A DNA stretch of 64,000 nt from Microcoleus sp. bin38.metabat.b11b12b14.051 (GTDB lineage: Bacteria > Cyanobacteriota > Cyanobacteriia > Cyanobacteriales > Microcoleaceae): contig NZ_JAAFKD010000026.1 of assembly GCF_013299165.1 (NCBI RefSeq), forward strand, positions 1 to 64,000, written 5' to 3'. Both the position numbers and the translations under genes were made by a program. A model generated the notes under the pieces. The model searched no databases. It saw nothing but the letters and a program-made list of their open reading frames with translations, and had not been told where the DNA came from. Shown here piece after piece: positions 1-7,737 of this stretch (positions are counted from its first letter, which is position 1; each line of letters opens with the position of its first letter).

Positions 1-141
1 ACCATTGAAACAAGTAAATATGTTAAGAATATAATTCGTTTTAACGAATATTGAAGGCGGTTGAAACCGCCGCCGACTTGGACCCGTGTCTGAAGCCAGG
101 GGCCCGGCGGGCTCGTTTTTTGGTCAATTACCAAAAAAAAG

Positions 142-199
142 GTTCGTAGTGCGGACTTTAGTCCGCTCAATATTGCGGACTTTAGTCCGCACTACGAAC
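142..199. repeat. Perfect 25-bp inverted repeat
   Basis: Two perfect 25-bp arms (142-166 and 175-199) around an 8-nt loop. Each arm contains the smaller palindrome GCGGACTTTAGTCCGC. The same core (GGACTTTAGTCC, TTCGTAGTGAGGACT) recurs at 5250-5575, so this is a dispersed palindromic repeat family. The rest of 1-617 holds no credible gene; a second short palindrome (GGCGGTTGAAACCGCC) lies near 56-72. Confidence 0.85.
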
Positions 200-429
200 G
201 AATCTTATGGTTTTAAATCGAACGGACACGATATGAGAAGAAGCAAGCAGAAATAAGATGAAATTGGTTCGGTGTCTTTCTGGATTGTTTTTAATATCTT
301 TGAGAACTGGTTTCGATGTCTTTCGGTACACGGCGCTGCGGTGTCCAGAAAGAGATGAAAAACACGTATATTTTCGAGCCATTGATAATTAGTCATTAGT
401 TATCGTTTAAATGACCAATGACTAATGAC

Positions 430-617
430 AACTGTTAACTGTTAACTGTTAACTGTCAACTGACAACTGTCAACTGTTAACTGTTAACTGTTAACTGTTA
501 ACTGTCAACTGTTAACTGACAACTGTCAACTGTCAACTGTTAACTGTTAACTGTCAACTGTCAACTGTTAACTGTTAACTGTCAACTGTCAACTGTCAAC
601 TGTCAACTGTTAACTGA
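430..617. repeat. Heptamer tandem repeat array (AACTGTT/AACTGTC)
   Basis: About 26 consecutive 7-bp units of AACTGTT, AACTGTC or AACTGAC run right up to the stop codon of the RNase-like gene. This matches the short tandemly repeated repetitive sequences known from filamentous cyanobacteria. Similar arrays with other heptamers occur at 9160-9358, 19240-19447 and 33533-33605. Confidence 0.9.
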
Positions 618-3125
618 CTATTCGTCATCATCAAAAGCTTGGCTACCGCCGCCAACAGCAACTAAATCTATTTGCTGGCGGTAGTAGTCAACGCTTTTAA
701 CTTGAACTTCCACCCGATCGCCCAAACGATACTGATTGCGGTTTTTGCGGCCTACTAGAGTTTGCTGGCGCGATCGATATTCATACCAATCATCCTTCAG
801 CGAAGAAACGTGCACTAATCCTTCAACTCGCAGGATATCGCTCTCGGGCGGCCGCACCTCAATTTCCACAAAGAAACCGTAAGACTGCACCCCTGTAATC
901 AAACCCTGGAAAGTTTGACCGGTGCGCTCTTTCATCAATCCGGTTTTTTTCAATCCCTGCAAATCGCTTTCGGCATCTTCAGCAACCCTTTCGCGTTCCG
1001 TCAGGTGCACCACCGCCGCTGCAAACTCTGTCTCGTATTCGTGGTGCAAGTCTGGGGGGAGGACGTTCCAAGTAATTTGACCGTGACAGGAGGAATGGTG
1101 CAGGTTGACTTTTTCCTTAGCGCGAGTTGTGCGGCTGCTGCGGCCTTGCTCGAACACGGCTTGCAATACCCGCAGCACTAGCAAATCGGCGTAGCGGGAA
1201 AGCGGGGAAGTGCAGCGCGTGTAACCGTCTGAGAGCCCCAAACCGAAATGCGGTTTGGGAGTTGTGCTGTACACAGCGGGTTTCATGGTGTCTTCCAGCA
1301 GGTAGGTGAGAACTCTTTCCGACTTCAGGCCCGCAAACTGCTGGGTAAAGCGCTGAAAGTCAAAGGGCAGAACTTCTTCTTCGTTTTCGAGATACAGTTC
1401 GCCTCCGAGGTTGTTGGAGAGTTTGATGAACTCTTGAATGTCTGCCGGATCTGGCATCGGCTGGACGCGGTAGATGGCTGGGACTCCCAAGGCTTGCAGG
1501 TGAGTGGCGACAGCTTGGTTGGCGAGTACGACCAACTCGGAGACCGCCGACTGGGCGGGGGGAGCCGTTGCAAAAGCTCCTAATTCGCCTTCATCGTCGA
1601 AGTGAGAGTTAGCGTCGGGCAAATTTAGTTCAAAAGCTCCTCGCTTGATCCTCGCCTGTCTGGCAGCCTTTGAGGCATCGTTGATGCGATCGAGGAAAGG
1701 ACGCAGGGCGCTGGACAGAGGATGAACTTCGGCATCGGGGTCTGCTTGTAGGATTGCTTCGGCTTCTGGGTAGCTGAGTTGGTAGTCAACTTGAATGACG
1801 CTGGTTTGAATTTCGTATTCTAGGAGTTCTCCTGATTCGTCTAAGGTGAGCAATATGCTGAAGGTCAGGCGTTCGCTGTCTGGTTGCAGCGAGCAGCGCT
1901 CGTTGAGGATTTCTGGCAGTACGGCGATGATTTTTTCTCCCAGATGGGCGGCGGTGCCTCGCTTGCGGGCTTCGCGGTCTAGTGGGGTTTCTGGCTGTAC
2001 GTACTCGGCTGCGTCGGTGATGTGGATTCCTACTTGCCAGCCGCCGGACTTGAGGATCTCGATCGACAAGGCGCGTTCTATTGGCGGATCGGAGAGGAAT
2101 GAGGTCGGGTCGAACTCTTTTTCAGTCTCGTTTTCGCCTGTTCCCGATAAGAAGTTTTCCTCCTGAGTTGGGGCGGGCTGGTTTTCGGTGCTGGCGAATT
2201 GCAGTTCGTGTTTGCTAAAAGTAACTGTCAGGATGTTTCGCAAATCTAACCGTTTTTTGATGTCGGTTTTTTTAACTTTGCTGGGCAAATTTTCGGCTGC
2301 TTTGATGACGGCGGCCCCGAAGGAGCGCGGCAAGTCGTGCTTGCAGCATACAATGTCGAGGTCGTCAGCAGCTTCGGCGTCAGAACCGAGTACCTGTACT
2401 ACTTTGCCGACTGGGCGGTGGGTGCCGAGGGGGTAGCGTTTGACTTCGACGTGTACTAAATGGTCGATCGCCTCTTGCAGATTTGTACCGTTGGCGAGCA
2501 AGTCTAGTTCAAACAACAGGCGATCGTCCAGGGGAATTGCTCTGTAGCTGACGCGGCCGGTGGGGGTGGCGGTTTGCTTGACTCGCGCCAGTACCGAGGG
2601 GTTGGCGCGTTCGAGGATCAGCATGACTTCGCCTTCGGGCGATCGGCGGCGGCTACCTTCCTTGATAATTTTGACTAAAACTCGATCGCCATTCCAAGCA
2701 GTCGAGAGGTGACTTTCCCGCACATAAACGTCTTCTGAACCTTCAGCATCTTGAATTGCAAAGCAAAATCCTTTGCTCGAACAGCGCAGTTTTGCTTCTA
2801 CTACGTCATCTTCAGCTACTCGACGATAGCGGCCTTTGTCTTTGACTAATATACCAATTTTCTCTAGAGCTTCTAATGCAATTTGAAGTTTGAGTTGACT
2901 GGTTTCATCATTGCAGTCGAGTTTTTTTTCTAGTGCTTTGGGAGCCACTAATTTGTCTTCTGTAAAATTTGCCAGCAGTGCAGCGATAGAAAATTCCATG
3001 TAGCGATCGATCCTCTTGTTTCCAGCAATTAGTCTAATTTTGGCGAAATCAGCCGCACCCTTTCTTGCCCTCGCTGTGCCTGCTTCCCAACAAATGCGCG
3101 GGTTAGTCGGTGGAGATACCAGCAC
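618..3125 (-). CDS. RNase II/RNase R-family protein (Zam-like), catalytic site apparently degenerate
   Basis: An 835-residue protein. An N-terminal winged-helix/OB region (about 43-190) is followed by an RNB-type core (about 290-700) and a C-terminal S1 domain (about 735-835). Family features visible are TPLDREARKRGT, CSLQPDSERLTFSI and the RNA-clamp motif CTSPLSRYADL. The catalytic block that normally reads DxxxxxDxDDA is not recognisable. It is replaced by an acidic insertion (about residues 308-355) and DPPIERALSIE, so the metal-binding aspartates seem lost. Cyanobacteria carry a second RNase II-like protein (Zam, acetazolamide resistance), which this may be; that name is from memory. Met43 (codon at 2999) is a likelier start because conserved sequence begins there. 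If the aspartates are truly lost, RNA binding without hydrolysis is a plausible role. Confidence 0.8.
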   Translation of the reverse strand: MLVSPPTNPRICWEAGTARARKGAADFAKIRLIAGNKRIDRYMEFSIAALLANFTEDKLVAPKALEKKLDCNDETSQLKLQIALEALEKIGILVKDKGRYRRVAEDDVVEAKLRCSSKGFCFAIQDAEGSEDVYVRESHLSTAWNGDRVLVKIIKEGSRRRSPEGEVMLILERANPSVLARVKQTATPTGRVSYRAIPLDDRLLFELDLLANGTNLQEAIDHLVHVEVKRYPLGTHRPVGKVVQVLGSDAEAADDLDIVCCKHDLPRSFGAAVIKAAENLPSKVKKTDIKKRLDLRNILTVTFSKHELQFASTENQPAPTQEENFLSGTGENETEKEFDPTSFLSDPPIERALSIEILKSGGWQVGIHITDAAEYVQPETPLDREARKRGTAAHLGEKIIAVLPEILNERCSLQPDSERLTFSILLTLDESGELLEYEIQTSVIQVDYQLSYPEAEAILQADPDAEVHPLSSALRPFLDRINDASKAARQARIKRGAFELNLPDANSHFDDEGELGAFATAPPAQSAVSELVVLANQAVATHLQALGVPAIYRVQPMPDPADIQEFIKLSNNLGGELYLENEEEVLPFDFQRFTQQFAGLKSERVLTYLLEDTMKPAVYSTTPKPHFGLGLSDGYTRCTSPLSRYADLLVLRVLQAVFEQGRSSRTTRAKEKVNLHHSSCHGQITWNVLPPDLHHEYETEFAAAVVHLTERERVAEDAESDLQGLKKTGLMKERTGQTFQGLITGVQSYGFFVEIEVRPPESDILRVEGLVHVSSLKDDWYEYRSRQQTLVGRKNRNQYRLGDRVEVQVKSVDYYRQQIDLVAVGGGSQAFDDDE

Positions 3126-3735
3126 AGTCGGTGCTACCCGTGCGCGGGGATTTTTTCAGATTATTTCCCCACACCAGCAGTCGCTAATTGTCTGCTGTCT
3201 GTCTGCAAATGACAGATGATGGTGCAGACAAATACCCCATACCCTATTCCCCAATACAATTTTTTAGCGTTGGTTCCTTTGCTTTTGGCTTGCAGCGCCG
3301 AGCTCTTCGCGAAGTAGAAAGCCCCTGTCGGTTCTTAAAAGATGACTCGATGCTGAAAGCGACGGGTTGAGTCCTGGATCGGGAGATGGAGAGATGCAGA
3401 GGGAGAAAATTTGCATTTGGGCCTCCTGCCTTTTTCCTTCTGCCTTTTTCCTGCTTTCTTCTGCTTTTTGAAGTGCCTCTTGCCTTGTGCTAAAGCCAAA
3501 GATTTTACCGGCGATCGGGCAAAATTGCTAGTAGCTCATCGCTGCGATGCCCCTGTTTTTTCCACGCGATCTGTCCTTGGGGACAGAGGAGGAACGAGCG
3601 GGTCGGGAGCAATCTGTGCTGTAGAAGGTGCTTGGTACACAAAACCGGAGACTTTTACTACTTTTGCCTAGTTGCTGTGTCATAAAAGCACTCGGTAAGT
3701 GGGAAACGAGCGAGACTTCAGTCCTGAGAGGGAAA
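3126..3735. other. Intergenic, no gene seen
   Basis: Short open frames exist here in several phases but lack ribosome-binding sites, conserved motifs or consistent composition. Low-complexity CT-rich runs (TGCCTTTTTCCTTCTGCC) lie around 3425-3470. I see nothing assignable before the structured region that starts near 3744. Confidence 0.5.
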
Positions 3736-3743
3736 CTCCAAGA

Positions 3744-3818
3744 GCGGTTTCAACCGCCTTGAATCCCCTTGCGGGGTAGAGGGGTATGGTTGCCCCTCTG
3801 GCGAGGATGGTTGTCCTC
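3744..3818. repeat. Run of four consecutive short hairpins
   Basis: Four palindromes lie almost end to end: GCGGTTTCAACCGC (3744-3757), CCCCTTGCGGGG (3765-3776), a 7-bp stem at 3778-3799 (AGAGGGG/CCCCTCT) and GAGGATGGTTGTCCTC (3803-3818). Two share the loop TGGTTG. They follow directly, on the minus strand, the omega-RNA-like segment at 3819-4110. They could be the subterminal hairpins of a decayed IS200/IS605-type element, or terminators. Confidence 0.7.
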
Positions 3819-4110
3819 AATCTCCCTTTCGGGTAAAGTTAGCTTCGCCAATGTTATAAAGGCTTGTCAGGCTAGCAGCACTGCCTCAGTGACTTTAAGG
3901 CTGTTTAACTACTAGCGACAGAGCAAGGGACTAGCTTCGCATCCCAGGGTGTCGTGACCTAAATAACGTAGCCAGTTAAGGCTTAGGCTGGTCAATACAG
4001 CTTGCTCGATTTCTCTTACAAGCTCAGTGGCTTTAGCACTGAGTTACTGACCTCCTATAGGTAGAAATGACTGCCGGTGCTTGTTAGCTTAAACCGCCGG
4101 ATGTGGGATA
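3819..4110 (-). ncRNA. Orphan IscB-type omega RNA / HEARO-like RNA (candidate)
   Basis: Read on the minus strand, the segment at about 3815-3895 resembles the leader just upstream of the iscB pseudogene at 41420-41506. Shared blocks in the same order are GTCACTGA..CAGTGCTG, ACAAGC and TTTACCC..AAGGGAGA. Hand alignment gives about 29 of 39 identities in the first block. Upstream lie further stems (CTCAGTG/CACTGAG near 4030-4052, and a GGGATGCGAAGCTAGTCCC hairpin near 3935). HEARO RNAs are the known guide-RNA scaffolds of IscB. No iscB ORF follows, so this would be an orphan or an internally deleted element. The 5' boundary is a guess. Confidence 0.45.
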
Positions 4111-4252
4111 GGGTTTAATGGCGTGAAAGGTTGCGTGCATGATTCACCTTTCATTTATTGTATGTTGAATATGTGCTTTCAGAAAATTGTTTTCTCTGTC
4201 GTTGTACTAAACTCAACTCATCAGCCCCTTTTGATTTCGGGGTAAAAAATTT

Positions 4253-5239
4253 ATGTTTGCAGAATTTCGCGCCCTTTATCCCGCTGGACAGTTGATCTGT
4301 GAGTTGCTGACTATTCATCACGGTAAGTTTGTGGTTCGCTGTTTGGTTGAGGTTGACGGCAAAACTCTCGCTACTGGTATGTCCGCTGCTGAGTCTGTTG
4401 AGGATGCTGAAGACCGCGCCCGATCGCGAGCGATTGCTGTCCTCGCATTTGCTCCGGCTCCGGCTTCGGTTGCTGCTGTTCCCGTTCCCGTTCCGGCTCC
4501 GGCTTCGGTTGCTGCTGTTCCCGTTCCGGCTCCGGTTGCTGTTGTTCCCGTTCCGGCTCCGGCTCCGGTTGTTCCCGTTCCCGTTCCCGTTCCGCCAGCC
4601 CTTGCTCCGCTTCCGGTTTTAGAAATGCCTGTTCCAGACAAAGTTGACATACCGCATCAAAGCAATTTTGTCAATGCCGAACCCAAATTAAATGCAGAGT
4701 CGATCGCACCTGTAGCGGAACCTTTGCCGCCAACAGTTGATTTACCTCCGGCAGTGGGATTTGTACCAAAGCAGTTAGACTCGGACGCTTGGCTGTCTTC
4801 CAGCTACGGCGAACCGCTTCCCGAACTGGAAGTGCCAAATACTAGCCAAAGCGAACTGTCGCAGGGTGCGGCCGAAGTCCGGGAATTCCAACCGATCGCG
4901 GTAGGAATTCCCAGCGATGCGATCGAAGATGATTCTGATACGATCGCCCAAATAGACGCAATTCTCAAACGGCTGCGATGGACAAAAAAACAGGAAACCG
5001 ACTGTCTCGAACAAAATTATGGCAAGTCATCGCAGAGAGAACTTGCTAGCGAACAGTTGGCAGATTTCCTAGAATATCTGGAAATCTACAGCAGAACCAC
5101 CGAAGAAATCAAGAGGTTGGGATGGACAGCCAACCAAGGAAAAGATTATCTCAAACAAGGTTACGGCAAAGAAGCGCGACATTTCTTAAATAGAGAAGAA
5201 TTGTTCGACTTCCTGCAATATCTCGAATCTTTACCCTAA
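4253..5239 (+). CDS. Proline/alanine-rich linker protein with duplicated C-terminal motif, function unknown
   Basis: A 328-residue protein. The N-terminus (1-65) is a compact domain ending in AEDRARSRAIAVL. A low-complexity PAPVPVP-type linker (about 70-125) follows, coded by tandem TTCCCGTTCCGGCT-like units. The C-terminus holds two related blocks of about 40 residues (about 238-280 and 287-328). Each has the pattern R-L-x-W-T-x-x-Q, then Y-G-K and F-L-x-Y-L-E. I do not recognise an enzymatic motif; the repeated C-terminal block looks like a small helical interaction module. The gene stands alone, with the palindromic repeat block and a hairpin terminator downstream. It is probably real: it has domain-like ends and no internal stop. 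Confidence 0.75.
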   Translation: MFAEFRALYPAGQLICELLTIHHGKFVVRCLVEVDGKTLATGMSAAESVEDAEDRARSRAIAVLAFAPAPASVAAVPVPVPAPASVAAVPVPAPVAVVPVPAPAPVVPVPVPVPPALAPLPVLEMPVPDKVDIPHQSNFVNAEPKLNAESIAPVAEPLPPTVDLPPAVGFVPKQLDSDAWLSSSYGEPLPELEVPNTSQSELSQGAAEVREFQPIAVGIPSDAIEDDSDTIAQIDAILKRLRWTKKQETDCLEQNYGKSSQRELASEQLADFLEYLEIYSRTTEEIKRLGWTANQGKDYLKQGYGKEARHFLNREELFDFLQYLESLP

Positions 5240-5249
5240 AAATCAGGAA

Positions 5250-5575
5250 AATAGGTTTGATCGTGAGGACTTCAGTCCTTCTTTCTTGCGGACTTTAGTC
5301 CTTAAAATAGGTTCGTAGTGAGGACTTCAGTCCTTCTTAAGACTAAAGTCCGAACGATCAAAGAAGTTAGCATAAAAAAACCTAAAATAGGTTCGTAGTG
5401 AGGACTTAAGTCCTTCTTTCTTGCGGACTTTAGTCCTTAAAATAGGTTCGTAGTGAGGACTTCAGTCCTTCTTAAGACTAAAGTCCGAACGATCAAACAA
5501 GTTACCGTAAAAAAGCCTAAAAAATGTTCGTAGTGAGGACTTCAGTGCTGCTGTCTAAGGACTAAAGTCCCAACG
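5250..5575. repeat. Tandem 133-bp repeat made of TTCGTAGTGAGGACTT palindromes
   Basis: Two nearly identical 133-bp units (5250-5382 and 5383-5515) and a third partial unit follow each other. Each contains pairs of GGACTTCAGTCC / GGACTTTAGTCC palindromes joined by AAAATAGGTTCGTAGTG. Units 1 and 2 differ by a few substitutions. The core is the same palindrome as at 142-199. No gene is present. Confidence 0.88.
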
Positions 5576-5613
5576 ATCGAACCTATTTGATGAAAAGGAA
5601 TTAAGCGGACAGT

Positions 5614-5668
5614 AAAAATCAAAAATCAACAATGAAGAAAATTTCCCCATTGTTGATTTTTGATTTTT
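5614..5668. terminator. Bidirectional hairpin terminator between convergent genes
   Basis: Perfect 21-bp arms (5614-5634 and 5648-5668) flank a 13-nt loop. The A-rich left arm and T-rich right arm give U-tracts in both directions. It lies immediately after the clpP stop (minus strand) and downstream of the proline-rich protein gene. Confidence 0.7.
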
Positions 5669-5671
5669 AAT

Positions 5672-6280
5672 TTACGCCACAGCAGCGATCGGGCGGCTAG
5701 CAGAAGGACGGCGATCGATCACTTGATCGACTAAACCATAATCCTTTGCTTCTTCAGCCGACATAAAGAAATCGCGTTCAGTATCTTCTTCAATGCGAGA
5801 AAGCGGCTGACCGGTATGATCTGCCAAAAATTGATTCAGGCGCTGTTTGTGGTACAAAATCTCTTTCGCCTGAATTTCAATATCGGTAGCTTGTCCTTGA
5901 GCTCCGCCCAGAGGTTGGTGGATCATAATCCGGGAGTGAGGCAAACTCATCCGCTTGCCTTTAGCGCCCGCACTCAGCAGAAAAGCGCCCATGCTGGCGG
6001 CCAAACCAAGACAAATAGTGCAAATATCGGGACGGATGTGGTTCATCGTGTCAAAAATCCCCATACCTGCTGTTACCGATCCGCCGGGGGAGTTGATATA
6101 GAGGTAAATATCTTTCTCCGGGTCTTCGGCGTCTAAAAATAGCAATTGGGCTACGATCAGGTTGGCTAAGTCGGAGTCAACCTGTTGGCCCAAGAAGACG
6201 ATGCGATCGCGCAGGAGTCGCGAGTAAATGTCAAAGGCGCGTTCGCCGCGACCGGATTGTTCTATAACTGTTGGGATCAT
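5672..6280 (-). CDS. clpP: ATP-dependent Clp protease proteolytic subunit
   Basis: A 202-residue serine peptidase of family S14, of typical length. It forms the heptameric-ring proteolytic core that works with Clp ATPases in cytoplasmic protein turnover. The catalytic serine sits in [11 protein letters not shown], the histidine in [10 protein letters not shown] and the aspartate in [11 protein letters not shown]. The oligomerisation and substrate-channel motif [13 protein letters not shown] is intact. Cyanobacteria carry several clpP paralogues plus clpR; the complete triad makes this an active ClpP rather than ClpR. It stands alone, with no clpX next to it. Confidence 0.96.
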   Translation of the reverse strand: MIPTVIEQSGRGERAFDIYSRLLRDRIVFLGQQVDSDLANLIVAQLLFLDAEDPEKDIYLYINSPGGSVTAGMGIFDTMNHIRPDICTICLGLAASMGAFLLSAGAKGKRMSLPHSRIMIHQPLGGAQGQATDIEIQAKEILYHKQRLNQFLADHTGQPLSRIEEDTERDFFMSAEEAKDYGLVDQVIDRRPSASRPIAAVA

Positions 6281-6481
6281 TGACGCCAGCCTACCTATTA
6301 CGTATCTTTTTTTTATTTTAGCGATTTGGGTTCATTTATAGTTAGGGTGCGGTGGCGGGCGATCGACAAATCGGCAAAATCCTTGAGTTTGGCTGGGTTG
6401 AGGCGTTAATTTGTGGAAGGTGTGGCGGGCGGGCGATCGGGAATCCGATCGTCTGGGCGATCGATCTTGAGGAACCGGACA

Positions 6482-6706
6482 TTAATCAACGTTGTTATGT
6501 GGCGATCGTATCATTGCAAGAAGTGCGATCGCTTGTTCGCGACTGACACTAGGAAAATGGTCAAGAAACTCATTGAGCGAATCACCAGCTTCGAGATAAT
6601 CCAGCAAAGTCTTCATCGGAACGCGAGTACCGATAAATACAGGAGTTCCCCCTAGAATGTCAGGGTCGCTATGAACGGTAGGTATAGGTATTATGGCGTT
6701 CATCAT
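6482..6706 (-). CDS. DUF433 family small protein
   Basis: A 74-residue protein with the family signature: H-S-D-P-D-I-L-G-G-T-P-V-F-I-G-T-R-V-P near the N-terminus, then a helical segment (LLDYLEAGDSLNEFLDHFP) and V-S-R-E-Q-A-I-A-L-L. DUF433 proteins are small winged-helix-like proteins, often the antitoxin-like partner of PIN-domain toxins. No PIN gene lies next to it, so it is a solitary copy or the toxin has been lost. The C-terminus (after LLAMI) differs from the usual ending and may be slightly altered. Confidence 0.8.
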   Translation of the reverse strand: MMNAIIPIPTVHSDPDILGGTPVFIGTRVPMKTLLDYLEAGDSLNEFLDHFPSVSREQAIALLAMIRSPHNNVD

Positions 6707-6766
6707 CGCTTGCGTATTTTGAATATATCGATTTTAGTCGATCGGCCCGCAGTCAAGCATTCGTAG

Positions 6767-6824
6767 GGTGTGTCGCGATCGAAAATCCCTAAGAAAAGAT
6801 CGACAATCTCGATCGCGACGCACC
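6767..6824. repeat. Imperfect 16-bp inverted repeat (GGTGTGTCGCGATCGA)
   Basis: The left arm at 6767-6782 and right arm at 6809-6824 match at 15 of 16 positions and both contain a CGCGATCG core. It lies in the gap between the divergent DUF433 and GNAT genes. It looks like a dispersed cyanobacterial palindrome. Confidence 0.75.
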
Positions 6825-6973
6825 TTACACAATCGTTGAACAAACTACCCTCCGTTTCACCCCGAAAAAAAAATGTGTAACAATAGTTGAGACGGTTTCC
6901 TGTGGGCATGATACTTTAAGAAAAGATCCCAAATGGATGGCATCACAGAAAATAATCACAGTTCGATAGTTTC

Positions 6974-7555
6974 ATGAGCGCTCAATTTAAACTACTGACA
7001 GATCGATTAATTTTGCGTCCGCTCACTAGGACAGATGTCTCCTCAATCCAGGCTGCTGCTAGTGTTCGTCAGATTGCTGACACCATGATTTCGATTCCTC
7101 ATCCCTATCCTGATGGCGAATCAGAGCGATACATTGCTCGACAAACGGCTGATTTTGAAGCGGGACATTCTGTCACCTTTGTCATTGAGCAGAGATTTAA
7201 AAATACCTTTAACGGAATCATTGAAGTTCGAGACATTGAACGAGAGCATTCTCAGGCTGAATTGAGTTTTTGGTTAGCCGTTGAATCATGGGGACAGGGA
7301 TATATGAGCGAAGCCTTAAAACCAGTGCTGCGATTTGGATTTGAACAATTAGAACTCAATCGACTCTACGCTTACCACATGGTAAGAAATCCAAGTTCCG
7401 GGCAAGTTTTGCGGAAAAATGGGCTGGTGTACGAAGGAATGCTGCGCCAACGAGTACGCAAATGGGAGATGTTTGAGGATGTAGCCTTGTGGGCAATTTT
7501 GCGGAATGATTGGTGTGTTGCAGTGGCACAAAAACCAGAGTTAGCGGTTGGTTGA
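6974..7555 (+). CDS. GNAT family N-acetyltransferase (RimJ/RimL type)
   Basis: A 193-residue cytoplasmic acetyl-CoA-dependent acetyltransferase. The N-terminal LTDRLILRPLTRTDV is the usual opening of the RimJ/RimL branch. The acetyl-CoA-binding segment is SWGQGYMSEALKPVLRFGF, in the place of the Q/R-x-x-G-x-G/A loop. The C-terminal half has the family pattern N-P-S-S-G-Q-V-L-R-K-N-G-L-V-Y-E-G followed by W-A-I-L-R-N-D-W. The substrate, whether ribosomal protein N-terminus, amino-acid or antibiotic amine, cannot be told. It is preceded by a short gap holding an inverted repeat. Confidence 0.88.
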   Translation: MSAQFKLLTDRLILRPLTRTDVSSIQAAASVRQIADTMISIPHPYPDGESERYIARQTADFEAGHSVTFVIEQRFKNTFNGIIEVRDIEREHSQAELSFWLAVESWGQGYMSEALKPVLRFGFEQLELNRLYAYHMVRNPSSGQVLRKNGLVYEGMLRQRVRKWEMFEDVALWAILRNDWCVAVAQKPELAVG

Positions 7556-7737
7556 GGGTTTTTTACTCTATCGTTTAAGCCCACTCACCACCGCTCATTT
7601 TGCTCGTTGGGCTGGTTCAAGCTATAGAACCTATGTGGGAGATTTTTTAATAAATATATTATAGCAAACAGCTTTTTGGTGTCAAGTTGTGTCCCTGATT
7701 GATCGCGAACCAACCTACTTATTAAAAAATCCAAAAT

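Noticed and set aside
430..617. Possible CRISPR array
   Set aside because: Units are 7 bp without spacers; this is a simple tandem heptamer repeat.
3411..3671. 86-residue ORF in the gap after the RNase-like gene
   Set aside because: Cys/Phe-rich translation of CT-rich low-complexity DNA, without a start signal.
4318..4650. 110- and 97-residue ORFs overlapping the proline-rich gene
   Set aside because: Low-complexity shadows of the PVPAPA linker codons.
6703..6909. 68-residue ORF between the DUF433 and GNAT genes
   Set aside because: It crosses the inverted repeat at 6767-6824, and I see no binding site or motif.
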